A DNA stretch of 64,000 bases from positions 75,864,836-75,928,835 of the forward strand of contig CM060953.1 in assembly GCA_030765055.1 (NCBI GenBank), given 5' to 3'. The stretch is from Mantis religiosa. Lineage: Eukaryota; Arthropoda; Insecta; Mantodea; Mantidae. A model generated the notes under the pieces. That model was not told the DNA's origin. It ran no database searches and saw nothing but the letters and a program-made list of their open reading frames with translations. This document shows, piece by piece, positions 22,807 to 33,290 of this stretch. The position numbers and the translations under genes are program-made. The stretch's first letter is position 1; each line of letters begins with the position of its first letter.

Positions 22807-24505
22807 CCCTTTCACCGATATGGACGTCATATGACGTCCAAGTTAAAATGCCCCAAACCGATATGGACGTGTATAGATGTCCTGCGCATACATGCATTTA
22901 ATGTTCATTTAACGCCAATTATTTTAATCTTGCTATTTTACAATAAATTTAAATTAGTTCAATAAGGAATGTAAACGTACCCTTAAAGGTTTCTTTTCGA
23001 ATTGTACACCTCCAAAACTGGATAAACACCCAAGGGCACATCTGCAGATTCACACCAAATAATATTGGTTTCCTTGCGAACTTCTTTTTCACAACACACT
23101 ACACATTTTCGAAATGGTTGGGACTTTTTTGGTTGTGGGTGGTATCCTTTTAGGAAAGTGTTTTCTCTCAAGTATGAGAGGTGATGTCATGGTGAATTTC
23201 CTACCCCCTAGTATAAAGAGGCCTCTGAGTATTATAATACTCAATTAGGTTACGAGCTATTTATACACGCAAGTACAGGTAAATGAATGTCTTGCATGAA
23301 TTTACAGCTCTGAAAATTACTAAACAACTGTGCATATTTACATTCAGTGGTATAAAAATACTTTTTTTTTACCATTTAACTGTTTTCCGTAAAGAGGGAT
23401 AGCTAGTAATAGCTGATCCGCATCACCCATATTTGACCCGCCATTTCCCCAAACAATGGAGTAGCAAGCATGCCATATGTAGACCAGTACACGTCACTGC
23501 TACGTATGTACTAAAGATCTCCTTCATAATCGTACAACAAATCTTCCAGATTTTCTACAGTAATATCACAAGCCTGTACACATCATACCTAAGCTAATTT
23601 ATTTGCTACATTACTGGGATAAGCCATGGTTAACATTGAAATTTAACAATTTCAAATGTGCCATTCATTTAGCTCTTGATAGCTATAAGAAATCACTCTG
23701 AACACAAAGAGATTATAAATAACTAAAAACCAGAGCGAAAACAGCTGCATAAGGCTACCAGAAACCTTGGTTGAAAAACCCTGTAATAACAGATGCTGAC
23801 AGAGAGTTTTCTTTCCAGTGTGTGAAATGTGTAGTGTTTAACGCCCGCTTTTACTACATACGGCACCGCAGGCGGTGACACGGATGATGCATGAGATGAA
23901 GATGGAGCACCGGTGGAATGAGATGGCGGGGGAAACCGGAGGTCCCGGAGAAAACCCGCCCCAACGCCGTGTTGTCCACCACAAATCTCACTTTGCAGTC
24001 GCCTGGGATCGAACCCGGGCCGCCTTGGTGAGAGCCAAGCGGTCTAACCACTGAGCCACGGCGTGGCCACTTCCAGTGTGTGAGTGTGTAACGCAATATA
24101 TTCTCGTATGATTATCGCTTGGGTATAGCATAAATAAACTTGAACCGGAGAAGTCGCTTGCGTAGCTATACATACATACATTGGCTCGTATACACACAAA
24201 ACAAAATGATTCAAATATTAGGCGCGTTCGGCACAAAGAATGGCTTTTGCTACAGTGAAACAAAGTAGTGAAATTTCAACAATTTATTAATGTAGTCTCT
24301 ACTTTATTGTTAATGTAGATTTATACTGCCTTTAATGAGTTTTAAACCAGTTTTTGTTTCGTTTAAATAACTTAATAAATATGGAAGATAAGGAATTGTA
24401 TTTATGATGCATTTTTACAGCATTTAACAATTTAAATGTCCTGTTCTGTTTATTGGGTATCCGTTTCCGGCCCCTGAAGGGTTTAAATGGCCATCGGCGA
24501 AGCGG
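22807..24505 (-). mobile_element. piggyBac-like transposon, internally deleted (1699 bp)
   Basis: TTAA flanks both ends (22803-22806, 24506-24509). Terminal repeats: left CCCTTTCACCGATATGGACG, right read inward CCGCTTCGCCGATGGCCATT. A subterminal repeat CCGATATGGACGT recurs at 22858. Minus-strand 23171-22986 encodes the C-terminal cysteine-rich domain typical of piggyBac transposases (FRKCVVCCEKEVRKET, then IIWCESADVPLGVYPVLEVY). The DDE catalytic core is absent, so it is non-autonomous. A family B SINE is nested at 23826-24070. It interrupts a PLE whose reading frame continues across the TTAA. Confidence 0.87.
23826..24070 (-). mobile_element. tRNA-derived SINE, family B, with 13-bp TSD
   Basis: Minus-strand head GCCGTGGCTCAGTGGTTAGA (box A region) and GGGTTCGATCCC (box B) give an almost canonical tRNA. 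Body GACAACACGGCGTTGGGGCG, ending near AGCGGGCGTTAAACAC. Direct repeats ttccagtgtgtga at 23813-23825 and 24071-24083. It resides in the piggyBac element, making the youngest layer of a three-deep nest. Distinctly GC-rich against its surroundings. Confidence 0.92.
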
Positions 24506-24780
24506 TTAAAAGATCCAATTCTTTTTTGGAGAAATTTTGACTGAATAGGTTTACGACGTTTTCAAAGATTTGCATGCTCGTTTTTGCATTTACATTACTT
24601 ATTTTATTATTACATTTAGCGTGTGTAATGATTGCTGATCGACTTACGTTGCTATTTCCGATGTTTTTTAACTTTTTCCCGGTATGATTTCGGTGTGAAG
24701 ACATGTTGCACAAATTAGTCAGTTTTTATTTTAGTTTTACGGTTTTTTCTTTCATTTTCTTGCTTAGGACTGGCAAATAG

Positions 24781-24860
24781 TTTTGTTTGAAGTTTTCCCA
24801 CATCGACTCCCTTTAAATTTAATTTATTATAACACTGTTTTCAACACTTCCAAGAAAGGA
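24781..24860 (+). mobile_element. PLE family B' terminal tail
   Basis: ATCGACTCCCTTTAAATTTA followed by ACACTGTTTTCAACACTTCC and AAGAAAGGAA repeats the end of the 5.2-kb PLE copy in the same orientation. It lies just upstream of the minus-strand PLE N-terminus, so it may be an inverted pLTR. Confidence 0.6.
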
Positions 24861-25050
24861 AGGAAATGAAGTGTTTGCTCCTTCTCGAATTTAATACCTT
24901 GGCTTATTCAAAGTAATTCTTTTATCAAATCATGTCAATAGTTTAAATTTCAGTTCTGAGTAATAACAAGTATATGCACACACATACAAACCAACCAATA
25001 ATGACAGTGCTTTACCTCATGATGCATTGGTAAATATATTGATATTTGAT

Positions 25051-25255
25051 AGTCAACATGAAAAATTCAATGCCACAGCTGGGATTTGAACCATGGATCT
25101 CCTCGTTTCCATCCAGTCGCTCTTACTAGGACGGAAACCAGGAGATCCATGGTTCAAATCCCGGCCATGGCATTGAACTTTTCATGTTGACTCTATCTAC
25201 CAAAAGCCTTAGCCTATATATGGCTAGTGTGAAGAAGTGATTAATTTCCATCAAT
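25051..25255 (+). mobile_element. SINE family D with inverted head (foldback)
   Basis: Right part: tRNA-like head with GGTTCAAATCCCGGCCATGG (25151-25170) and body AGCCTATATATGGCTAGTGTG. Left part (25051-25117) is the inverse complement of 25128-25192, e.g. AGTCAACATGAAAAATTCA against TGAACTTTTCATGTTGACT. The SINE head is therefore duplicated in inverse. Confidence 0.7.
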
Positions 25256-26284
25256 TAACTAGTTATGTAAACTATTAACAATAGTTATGTAAACTATTTG
25301 AGCTGATGCATTTTTATGTTTTTTAAATGGAAGAACAACTGAATAATACTGCTTTGAACTCTATAGAGTAAATAGAGATTATGAACCATTCATTAACCAA
25401 GATATAAAGTGACCAGACATGTTCTGCCAGACCAGCAGGAAGTGTACCATTTTCTCTTGCTTGAATTTAACAAACACCTTGGCTTATTCAAAGTAATTCT
25501 TTTATCACATCATGTCAAACGTTTACATTTCAGTTCTGAGTAATTACAAATATACGTACACACATACATGCCAACCACCAAAGCTATTCATCACAGTGCT
25601 TATGTGGCGATGCATAGTTATAACAGTACTTTTATTTGTACTAGAAAAACTATTTTGAGCTAAAAATATGGGCTTTTACGTTGTTAGATACATTATTCTC
25701 TACATTCTACATGGATCAGTTTTGGCAAAATCTTAGTGTTTGTCTTAACATGAATAGTATTTAACAGAGATTGATTAGGTTGGCGCTCATCATGCACCAC
25801 TGAGGGGAAATGCAATATATCAAACCACAGGACTCCGATTGGTTGCTCAATTAGTAGCGCTTAAAGACAAACACCATCCCATTTGAAATAGATAGTAAGA
25901 ATTAGTGCAAAGAAAAACACTGACTGGTTAACAGTGAAGTTTCAGGGCAGCAAGCATACAAAATTGCCAAGAGACAAACACTTTATAAACCCGCTAATGA
26001 AGACAGAAGCAAGGTCTCACATATGATGCTGTAGAGTTTTAATTGATTGGAATTAGGTAATATATAGAAATACATAGTTAAAATTTGTTAAAATTTAAAA
26101 TACATTTTTCACTATACACAATGTTCCTTGGGCCCTAGTTTATAACCTATTAGTTTGACATTTTCAAAAGAGTTTCAGAGAATAGGCTTTAAGTAAAACT
26201 TATATTGAATCAATTAAAAATATGAAATAAAGACCGAAATTAAATATTTTCCATAACATACTAAAAAATTAAAAATTCACAAAC
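25256..26284. other. Intronic DNA with a local duplication
   Basis: CCTTGGCTTATTCAAAGTAA with TTTATCA.ATCATGTCAA near 24898-24945 recurs at 25480-25520, so roughly 100 bp is duplicated about 580 bp apart. Nothing coding. Confidence 0.45.
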
Positions 26285-26297
26285 TGTTATACCCAAT

Positions 26298-27970
26298 ATA
26301 TCGAGATTCAACAAAAAGAATTCCAGGAAATAGATTCTAATCCACTCAACCGATGCATAAAAGATGTACAAAAAACCATCATTAATAGTAAAATTTTAAC
26401 AACTACAGAACAAAAAACTATCAAACCAGACAACCCTACCCTTGCAAGAATATATGGTTTGCCTAAAATACACAAACCCAACATACCCATGAGACCCATT
26501 GTAAATATTATAAACACTCCTACTTACCTTCTGGCAAAATGGCTAACCAAAAAATTTCAGTCCTTTCCACAATTCCATACTCTGAGCATAAAAAACTCTT
26601 TAGACCTGGTAGAAAAAATTCAAAATCTTAAACTAAAACCTCATGACACTTTAGTATCCTTTGATGTCCGCTCCCTCTTCCCTAGCATTCCATTAGACAA
26701 ACTTTTGATTCAACTGAAAAAATGGCTAAATTCTATAAACCTGGATGCCAATGCAATAGAAGAATATGTGGCAATGACTGAATTATGTATACATCAAAAT
26801 TATTTTGTCTTCGATGGAAAATATTACAAACAAATTTCAGGACTAGCTATGGGAAGCCCGCTATCACCATTTTTGGCCAATCTATACATGAGCTTTTTCG
26901 AAACACATATTACTAAAGCCTTCCCTCATATGTTTAAAACATGGTACAGATACGTAGACAACATCTTTGCAATAGTGCCCTACAAACTAATAGATGATGC
27001 TTTGAAACTACTCAACCTGCAAGAACCCAGCATACAATTCACAGTAGAAACTGAAGAGGACTGTACTCTACCTTTTTTAGACCTTAAAATCAAAAAAGGC
27101 AATGAAAAACTAGAATTTGGCATTCATAGAAAAGCAACTCACACAGATAATTACATCAAAGCAAATAGTTTCAACCCAATTCCACACAAACATGCAACCA
27201 TCAACAGTCTGACACACAGATTAGTAAATCTACCTCTCAGCCAGCAAGAATATCAAAACGAATACCATCAAATCTTAAAAACTGCAATTAAAAATGGATA
27301 TGAAAAAAACCTTGTAGATAAAAAACTAAAATTATTCAAACTTCAAAAGAAATTAAAACAGATCACAGCTCTCACACCAATAAAACAAGAAACTAGATTT
27401 GCTAAATTTACTTACCACCCCTGGGCCACAAAAAAGTTCCAAAAAATATTCAAGAAATACAATATAACATTGGCACCAAAAAACAATTACAACATTAAAA
27501 ACCTACTTCACAGTAATAATACTGATAAGATAAAACCAGAGGAAAAGTCAGGCATTTACAAAATTAAGTGTAAAGACTGTGAAAAAATTTACATAGGAAG
27601 GACAAAAAGGAACATAGGCACTAGAAAGAAAGAACACTTCAGGCACTTAAGATACAAAAATATTGATAAGTCCGCAATAGCAGCTCATTTCTGGTCTGAA
27701 AATCATGAAATTGAAGATAGCACAGAATTACTAAAATACGTACAAAAACATAGTGAACTCGTCATATGGGAGAGGATATACATAGAAAAACATAAAAACC
27801 AACTAATGAACTTTGAAATCCCACTAGAAGAGAATCCCACATTTCAGTTCATCACTAAATCAACAGATGGCAGCAACAACCCCAGAATTACCCACACCGC
27901 TGGATCTAGCGTCAGTCGCACAAGAGCCGTAGATGCAAACAAAGATTTGCGAAACATGTCCTCAAAATAG
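26298..27970 (+). CDS. PLE reverse transcriptase - GIY-YIG endonuclease (5'-truncated)
   Basis: Continuous frame of about 557 codons to TAG 27968-27970, with no start codon of its own because the 5' part is missing. RT order: NPTLARIYGLPKIHKP near 26430-26475, LVSFDVRSLFPSIPLDKLL near 26652-26709, YYKQISGLAMGSPLSPFLAN at 26824-26883, YRYVDNIFAIV near 26946-26978 (second catalytic Asp is Asn), LPFLDLKI near 27070. Connector TYHPWATKKFQKIF near 27411-27453. Endonuclease: EKSGIYKIKC with CKDC and KIYIGRTKRN (27541-27612), EHFRHLRY, and SELVIWERIYIEKH near 27754-27792. Known of the family: RT with GIY-YIG nicking for retrotransposition. The last codons also encode the hammerhead. YVDN makes polymerase activity doubtful. 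Confidence 0.9.
27922..27966 (+). ncRNA. Hammerhead motif (PLE family A), overlapping the ORF end
   Basis: Stem I GAG 27924-27926 with CTC 27961-27963. Core CCGTAGA 27927-27933 (two changes from CUGANGA). Extra T 27934. Stem II GCAAA 27935-27939 with TTTGC 27946-27950. GAAACATGTC 27951-27960. Core changes predict loss of cleavage, although stems and GAAACATGTC are intact. Confidence 0.65.
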
Positions 27971-28720
27971 GTACGAAAGTGAAGCAGATGTGTAAAAAAT
28001 GCGACTCATCTAAAATTTAATAATGTTATACCCAATTTTTTTCTCTTTAATTAAAATTAAGTGATGACTGGATAATACATTTCTTTATATTTGTTTGGAG
28101 TGTGTTTAAAAAAAAACTGAAATTTTGCTATAACTCTTTATTGCTCACTGCACAAAATTTAAAGGACTATCCCTTTCAATATAGTCATCTGTAATAGCAA
28201 CACACTGCTCCTAACATATCTTGCATTTGTGGAAAGTCCTGGAATGCACTTTCTGCGATGGCTTACAGGCCTCTTTTTGCATTGTCCTGAATCTCCTCTA
28301 CAGTTTCTAGTAGCTTTAAGTTTGAAAACAGGAAAAATTTCACCGAGGCTAGGTCCAGGAAATAGGGTGGATGATACACAATGTAAGTCTGTTGTTTTGC
28401 AAGATAGCTGCAGACAAGGAGTGACACATAAGACAGCATATTATGATTATGCAACATTCAGTCTGGCTTTTACACAATTCTGGTCTTGCACACAGCATCC
28501 TTCAAACTGCTAACGTACCCTGGTATACTTCTTTGTTTGTCATCTGACAGCATTATGTTATCATGGTGCTACAAATTCCTAATGCACAATGTCTTTGCAA
28601 GGGGGAAAAAATAAAAAAATAATAAAAAAAATTGAAATAAAATTTTTTAAAGAATCCAACATTACCTTGATTTCTTACCAGCTAATGTACCGTTTTTTGA
28701 ATGAGGAGATGACAACTAAA

Positions 28721-29031
28721 TGATGAAGCTTGGGACTCAAGTACTTATGATAGTAAGTCGCCACAAATGGTGTATCTCGAATGCGAGAGCCCCTAGTGGT
28801 TTACCGGGGAAGTATACGAGTCAAATGGAGAATTTAATGTCATGACGGCAAGTTGGCCATGGTGGCTCAATGGGTAAGAAAAACTGGACAGAAACCAAGA
28901 AATCCGTGGTACAAATCCCAGCCATGGCACTGAATTTTTCATGTTGACTCTATCAAAAACCTTAGCCTATATATGGCTAGTGTGAAGAAATGATTAAGTT
29001 CCATCAATTAATTAAAATAATAAGAGTTAAA
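28721..29031 (+). mobile_element. SINE family D, tandem unit 1
   Basis: Starts TGATGAAGCTTGGGACTCAA. A central tRNA-like head TTGGCCATGGTGGCTCAATG (28852-28871) has box B TGGTACAAATCCCAGCC, and the unit ends with ATATATGGCTAGTGTGAAG. It is followed directly by a second, ~85-90% similar unit with a 311-bp period. Confidence 0.75.
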
Positions 29032-29337
29032 TGATGAAGCCTGGGACTCAAGTACTTACAATAAGTCCTCACAAATGGTGTATCTTGAATTCGAGAGCCT
29101 TTAGTGGTTTACCAGGGAAATATACCAGTCAAATGGAGAATTTAATGTCATAATGGCAAGTTGGCCATGGTAGCTCAATGGGTGAGAACGACTGACGGAA
29201 ACCAGGAGATCCGTGGTTCAAATCCTGGCTGTGGCTTTGAATTTTTCATGTTGACTATCAAAAATCTTAGCCTATATACGGCTAGTGCGAAGAAATGATT
29301 AATTTCCATCAATTAACTAAAATAACTAAACCTTCAT
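29032..29337 (+). mobile_element. SINE family D, tandem unit 2
   Basis: Repeats unit 1 from TGATGAAGCCTGGGACTCAA, with box B TGGTTCAAATCCTGG. It ends CATCAATTAACTAAAATAAC at the mariner junction. The two units share the same ~130-bp sequence upstream of the tRNA head, so the repeat unit is longer than the SINE at 25.1 kb. Confidence 0.75.
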
Positions 29338-29640
29338 TTCAACATAGTCATGAACCCATGTCTCATTGCTTGTTATGAAGTTTTAAGAAAGTTTTCATTA
29401 ATTTTCAACAGTATCATCAGTCAATAAACATAGCAAAAACTTTGCATTGAACACGACATAAGATAGTCACTCAAAACTTTATGGTATTATGCTATGCTAA
29501 AATCCATATTGTCAGCAACTTCTCAAACAGTTAAATGACAATTCCCATGAATCTCAGCGCAAACTCTCTCTCGAGATAATCATCATCCGTTGACTGGTCA
29601 CCAAAACCTGAAATCCTCATTGCTCACTATTTTGCACTGT

Positions 29641-31172
29641 CCAAAATGCTTTCACTATTTACAGTATTGCATGCAATTCATGCAGCACTCCCCTTTTTGC
29701 TTGACTAACCAACTGAGATGTCTGTAAAGTTACATACTTCAGCAGTTATAATTTGGAAAGTAACAATCATAACAAAACAAGGAAAATGCAGTTTGTCTAA
29801 ACTTGCCATTAAGAGTCCTCAGTAGTCACAGCACACTCACAGTGCAGATTTTTTTTTTCTTTTTTTTTCCCCCCACTGATTTTTCTTATTTTACTGCATT
29901 ATGTTTCTGTGCTTTTACTGTGTTTCTCATTTTCCTTTGTTTTATACACACACATTATATGCAATACACAGAAATACGCACATCCAAGACAAAACATGAA
30001 TTGTGATCCTCTGCATGGCAGAATGATATAGACACACACTTCAGTGGCCGCTACAAGGGCCAGCAAAACTGATACTTTATTTCAAAAGTTCAGCTTTTTT
30101 TAACGCATTTTGTACATTTAAGTTTAAATTAAAATTTTGGGAGAAACAAAAGTTCAAAGAGCTTTTATATAAGAATATCAAAGAATTATTAATTATATAT
30201 AAAAAAATTAGTATTTTAAAATTGGTTTGACATACAACATTGACATTTTGTATAATCTTGTGTAAGCTTTATGTATCGAGTATAAGGTAAAAAGATGGTA
30301 AAAAGATTCAAAACAATCAAAAGAAAAATGTGGTAGTTTTAATTTTCATAGCTACATTGTTTTAACATAGTGACACCACAGTACAAACTGTATGTAGTAC
30401 ATTTTAAGCAGGAGCTCTAAAATTAGGGTGATTGTAGTTATTTTTGCTTTTAAATGTATTTAACTTCCAGCAGATAACAATGACTTCTGTATGGATTAAA
30501 ACCAAAATTTATATGCATAACTTCTAATATTGATTCATAACAGTTGAAATTTTGCAAATGCTTATTTAAAAAATTTAAAAAGAGATAATACAGCAAAAAT
30601 ATTTGATGCTTGAAACCCCAAAATAAGTTCTGACTACACCATCTTAAAGACACTGCCTGTTTATCAGCTTCTTTACCATACAAATAGTATTACTATTGCT
30701 TACCACTATATAATGCATAATACATACATCATCTGTCATTAAATAGCACTTACAATCCTACAAATAGAGATAAATGAACAATTCCAACAGGACTTTGGGC
30801 CATAAAAATTCACTAATATATTAAATTAAGTAATTCCATTAACAAATACGATGAAACATACACTGCACACAACTGCATGCAATTGGGTTAAAACGAGTGA
30901 ACTTTTTGGCTAAGTAAACATTAGAAGCTATTAAAAGTTTAAACAGTGACTAGAATAAGGCATAAATATTATTTACGCTCAATGCAATTACATATGAAAA
31001 TAACATTTTATTTTAATGATTTAATGAACAAGCAGCTCATAACATCTCTTTAGTTTTAAACACTATGCTTAAAACCAAGAATTATGCATAAAACTAATGA
31101 GAAATATTAGCTGTGGTGGAACAAAAAATAAAAATATGCCTGTTTTAGACAAGATTCCTCTGTAACAATTAC
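29641..31172. other. Intron 3 DNA upstream of the exon 3 donor, nothing recognised
   Basis: AT-rich. A T run with TTTTTTTTCTTTTTTTTCCC lies near 29850. No domain-bearing frame or known repeat. Confidence 0.4.
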
Positions 31173-31400
31173 CTTGCTTTTGGATACACTTTCTGCTTCA
31201 TCCATTTCAAGATGTAAATCTTCCTCACCCTCATCTTCGTCTTCATCTTCATCATCCTCCATATCACGATCCTCTTCAATGCCTTCTGGCAATCGATATC
31301 CTGTTGCTGCAGGCATTGTAAGGAGATCTATATCTGGGGGTTCTGGGATACAATGCAAGCGACATAGCTCTCGGAGCAAAATTCCTACTTGATTCAGGAC
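31173..31400 (-). CDS. UBE2Q: UBE2Q exon 3
   Basis: Minus strand, 228 nt (76 codons, phase 0 to 0). Acceptor TTCTTGGTAG ends at 31401 and donor GTAATT begins at 31172. It encodes VLNQVGILLRELCRLHCIPE, then a variable linker with an acidic run (EDDEDEDEDEGEED) and LHLEMDEAESVSKSK. The start matches the RELC-RLH helix of UBE2Q proteins. The acidic stretch corresponds to the Glu/Asp-rich linker between the N-terminal RWD-like domain and the UBC fold. The acidic run is encoded by (GAT/GAA)n-like DNA, which produces a serine-rich shadow frame on the other strand. Confidence 0.93.
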
Positions 31401-31493
31401 CTACCAAGAAAAACATTTGTCAGAACCAAATATTATGTAGAACAGGATTTTAATAATTTACATTTATCATTATATATCTTAAATATTACATAC

Positions 31494-31598
31494 ATGGTTG
31501 TCCCTGCCAGATGTGTTACTAAGAATTTGGACTGCATTGGTTACACTTGTTTCTTCAGATTCAGCAAACCATACAGGAGGCGTAGAGGGGTATGTTTC
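31494..31598 (-). CDS. UBE2Q: UBE2Q exon 2
   Basis: Minus strand, 105 nt (35 codons, phase 0 to 0). Acceptor TAG ends at 31599 and donor GTATGT is at 31493-31488. It encodes ETYPSTPPVWFAESEETSVT then NAVQILSNTSGRDNH. This continues exactly from exon 1 (HANIT) to complete the conserved NITxxYPxxxPxWF block of the UBE2Q RWD-like domain. Intron 2, to exon 3, is only 93 bp (31401-31493). Too short for simple ORF calling; found by frame and homology. Confidence 0.93.
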
Positions 31599-31599
31599 C

Positions 31600-32690
31600 T
31601 AGAACATCCAACATTTCGTACTTAATAAAAGATGAAGATGATTTAAAACTAAAAATAATTCTTAAGGTACTTCTAATTCATAATATAAAAAAATTATTAT
31701 TTTAATTAAAATGAGCATGTTTGATTATGCTCATATCTAATTCCAATAAATTATTATAGATATCACCAGGTAGTTTCAGTTCATGAACAGATTCCCCCAT
31801 TAAGTGACATTACAAAATGTCTGTGCTAGACCAGAAGGCTATGTTGAACATGGTGCCCAAAATATTTTATGAAACCTCAGGATTTTTCTTCCACTTTATC
31901 AGTATCCTTTTAAAATACAATAGAATAGATCAGTGCAGTTTACTTCTATAAGAATTTTGAAAGAAATATGGAAACAGTGAAGTTTAATAAAGATGAAAGA
32001 GGATGCATAGTATTCTTTAGACTGTGAATACGGAAATTAAGATCTGAAGGAAACAATCTACCCTTCTATGATACAGTTAGGATACAGCTAGAATGCAAAG
32101 TTATTTGGAGAAAACACTAATCCAAATGAAATGGCTGTTGTTGCAAAAGCAGTAGCAATTCGAAAATGGTTAAATAATTTCAGATTGATAATTTATGACT
32201 GCATCTATTTAGGATCAAAAAGAAATGGAATTAATAAATAAAGTTAGAAATATTCATTCAACATAATTATACTACATGAGGTGTATCAAGAACTGTAACA
32301 TATAGCTGCATAACATAAAAAGAGAGATTTTATGATTACTCGGCTTGGAGTAGAACCTAGATTAGCTTAAGGCAGTACAAAGTTAGCAATGAGCTTATTA
32401 TAAATTTATTATAACAAATATGTATACAAAGTGTATCTACTTTGGTGTCACATATTTCAGAAATGTCTTTCCAACACCAAAACAGTAAAAAGAGTTCCCA
32501 TAAATATGGTTCTAAAAATCATTTGCTGAGAGTTATTGAAGGATTGGCCTCTTCCAAAGCAGTAAAAAGTAATAGATTAAGTTACTGCCTGCTTACTGAT
32601 TGATTTTTATATATTGTTTGTTTTAGTGCTAAGAATTAATAATTATAAATATTAAAAGCAGAAGTATTATTAACAGTGAAGTATTCTTCA
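31600..32690. other. Intron 1 DNA, nothing recognised
   Basis: AT-rich, no supported feature. Confidence 0.4.
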
Positions 32691-32693
32691 TAT

Positions 32694-32829
32694 TTAAGTT
32701 TGAATTTATGAGTCACTATGTTTACACTCAGTCTTCACTTACTTGTTGTTGTATAATTGAAAACGTTTCAATTATACAACAACAAGTGAAGACTGAGTGT
32801 AAACATAGTGACTCATAAATTCAAACTTA
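32694..32829. repeat. Foldback, ~65-bp arms, 2-base loop
   Basis: TAAGTTTGAATTTATGAGTC (32695-32714) through TTGTATAATTGAAA is repeated in inverse from TTTCAATTATACAAC to TGACTCATAAATTCAAACTTA at 32829. The left arm has a 4-base insertion (TTAC). The loop is about 2 bases. It could be a foldback transposon or an inverted PLE end, but no hammerhead core is present. Confidence 0.8.
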
Positions 32830-33104
32830 AATTAATAATTAATTCAATCTATAATGACTGATTGTATTTTTATTTGTAGTTTGTTGAGCACAAAAATATG
32901 TATCATGTGAGTACAGAAAATATGCACTACATGTAAGGTCTTGCAGATGGAAATTCACTGAAACTGAAATTTAGGTTTTTATTTATGGACACTCTTTAAC
33001 TGGTGTGGTTCTTAACATTCCACTTTATACTGGAAATGAGACTGCTTAATTTTACACAGAGACCTTTCTACTAGAACCACAGTTCTTTTACATGCTGCAA
33101 ACCA

Positions 33105-33290
33105 GTGACAGGACCACTGGCTTTACTTTCTTTTGAAGGAAGCCATGATAAGGATTTTTACACTCAAAAAAATCCACTGCCCTCTATTGGCTTTGAACTT
33201 TCAACAACTTGCAACAAGAGAAGTGTTTTAGATGTTGGGAGACCAAGAGAGAAGTACAAAACATTGACCGTAAAGTACAAGTTCTTTGTA
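33105..33290 (-). mobile_element. SINE family F body fragment
   Basis: Matches the SINE at 17.1-17.24 kb, in the opposite orientation: CTTTACTTTC, GAAGGAAGCCATGATAAGGA, and TTTTTACACTCAAAAAAATC. The tRNA-like head is decayed (box B vicinity TTGAAAGTTCAAAGCC). Confidence 0.45.

Larger units (their letters stand above)
21829..24780 (-). mobile_element. Penelope-like element with YVDD RT (split by piggyBac)
   Basis: Minus strand. The N-terminus (FSQNFSKKELDLL) is at 24560-24510. A piggyBac-like insert occupies 22807-24505. The protein resumes at 22802 with NNGLKTCVSFSNKIEDYIAG, KADKGNKIVIMDKSDYIENM at 22593-22534, LYGLPKIHKPSITMRP near 22388-22341, DTLVSFDVKSLF near 22190-22155, a SGLAMG remnant, and RYVDDIFAIVPKKD at 21894-21853. 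The catalytic YVDD is intact, unlike family A. The copy stops at about 21829 before the connector and GIY-YIG domain. Several frameshifts. Confidence 0.82.
26298..28023 (+). mobile_element. Penelope-like element, family A, best copy, 13-bp TSD
   Basis: Direct repeats tgttatacccaat at 26285-26297 and 28024-28036 flank a 5'-truncated PLE. It starts inside the ORF, runs without a stop through RT and GIY-YIG, then hammerhead and tail ending TCTAAAATTTAATAA. The target-primed model predicts 5' truncation with TSDs, as seen. Lack of stops suggests it is young compared with the other copies. Confidence 0.92.
28100..29640 (-). mobile_element. mariner-like transposon split by SINE D
   Basis: Minus-strand transposase pieces in the right order: a CHLTVxEVADNMDF-like HTH near 29560-29500, INENFLKT and a NETWVHDY segment (first catalytic Asp changed to Asn) near 29410-29345, then after the nested SINEs (28721-29337) YHPPYFLDLASVKFFLFSNL near 28380-28320 and AIAESAFQDFPQMQD near 28265-28220. 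The third catalytic Asp (APxDF) is V in ASVKF. TIRs were not resolved; the left end lies near 28090-28130. Dead copy. Confidence 0.72.

Noticed and set aside
23989..24070. Genuine tRNA gene (good A and B boxes)
   Set aside because: It is the head of a SINE: a conserved body follows, with 13-bp TSDs, and the acceptor stem does not close.
31174..31392. Serine-rich plus-strand ORF
   Set aside because: It is the antisense shadow of the acidic linker of UBE2Q exon 3, whose splice sites and homology are on the minus strand.
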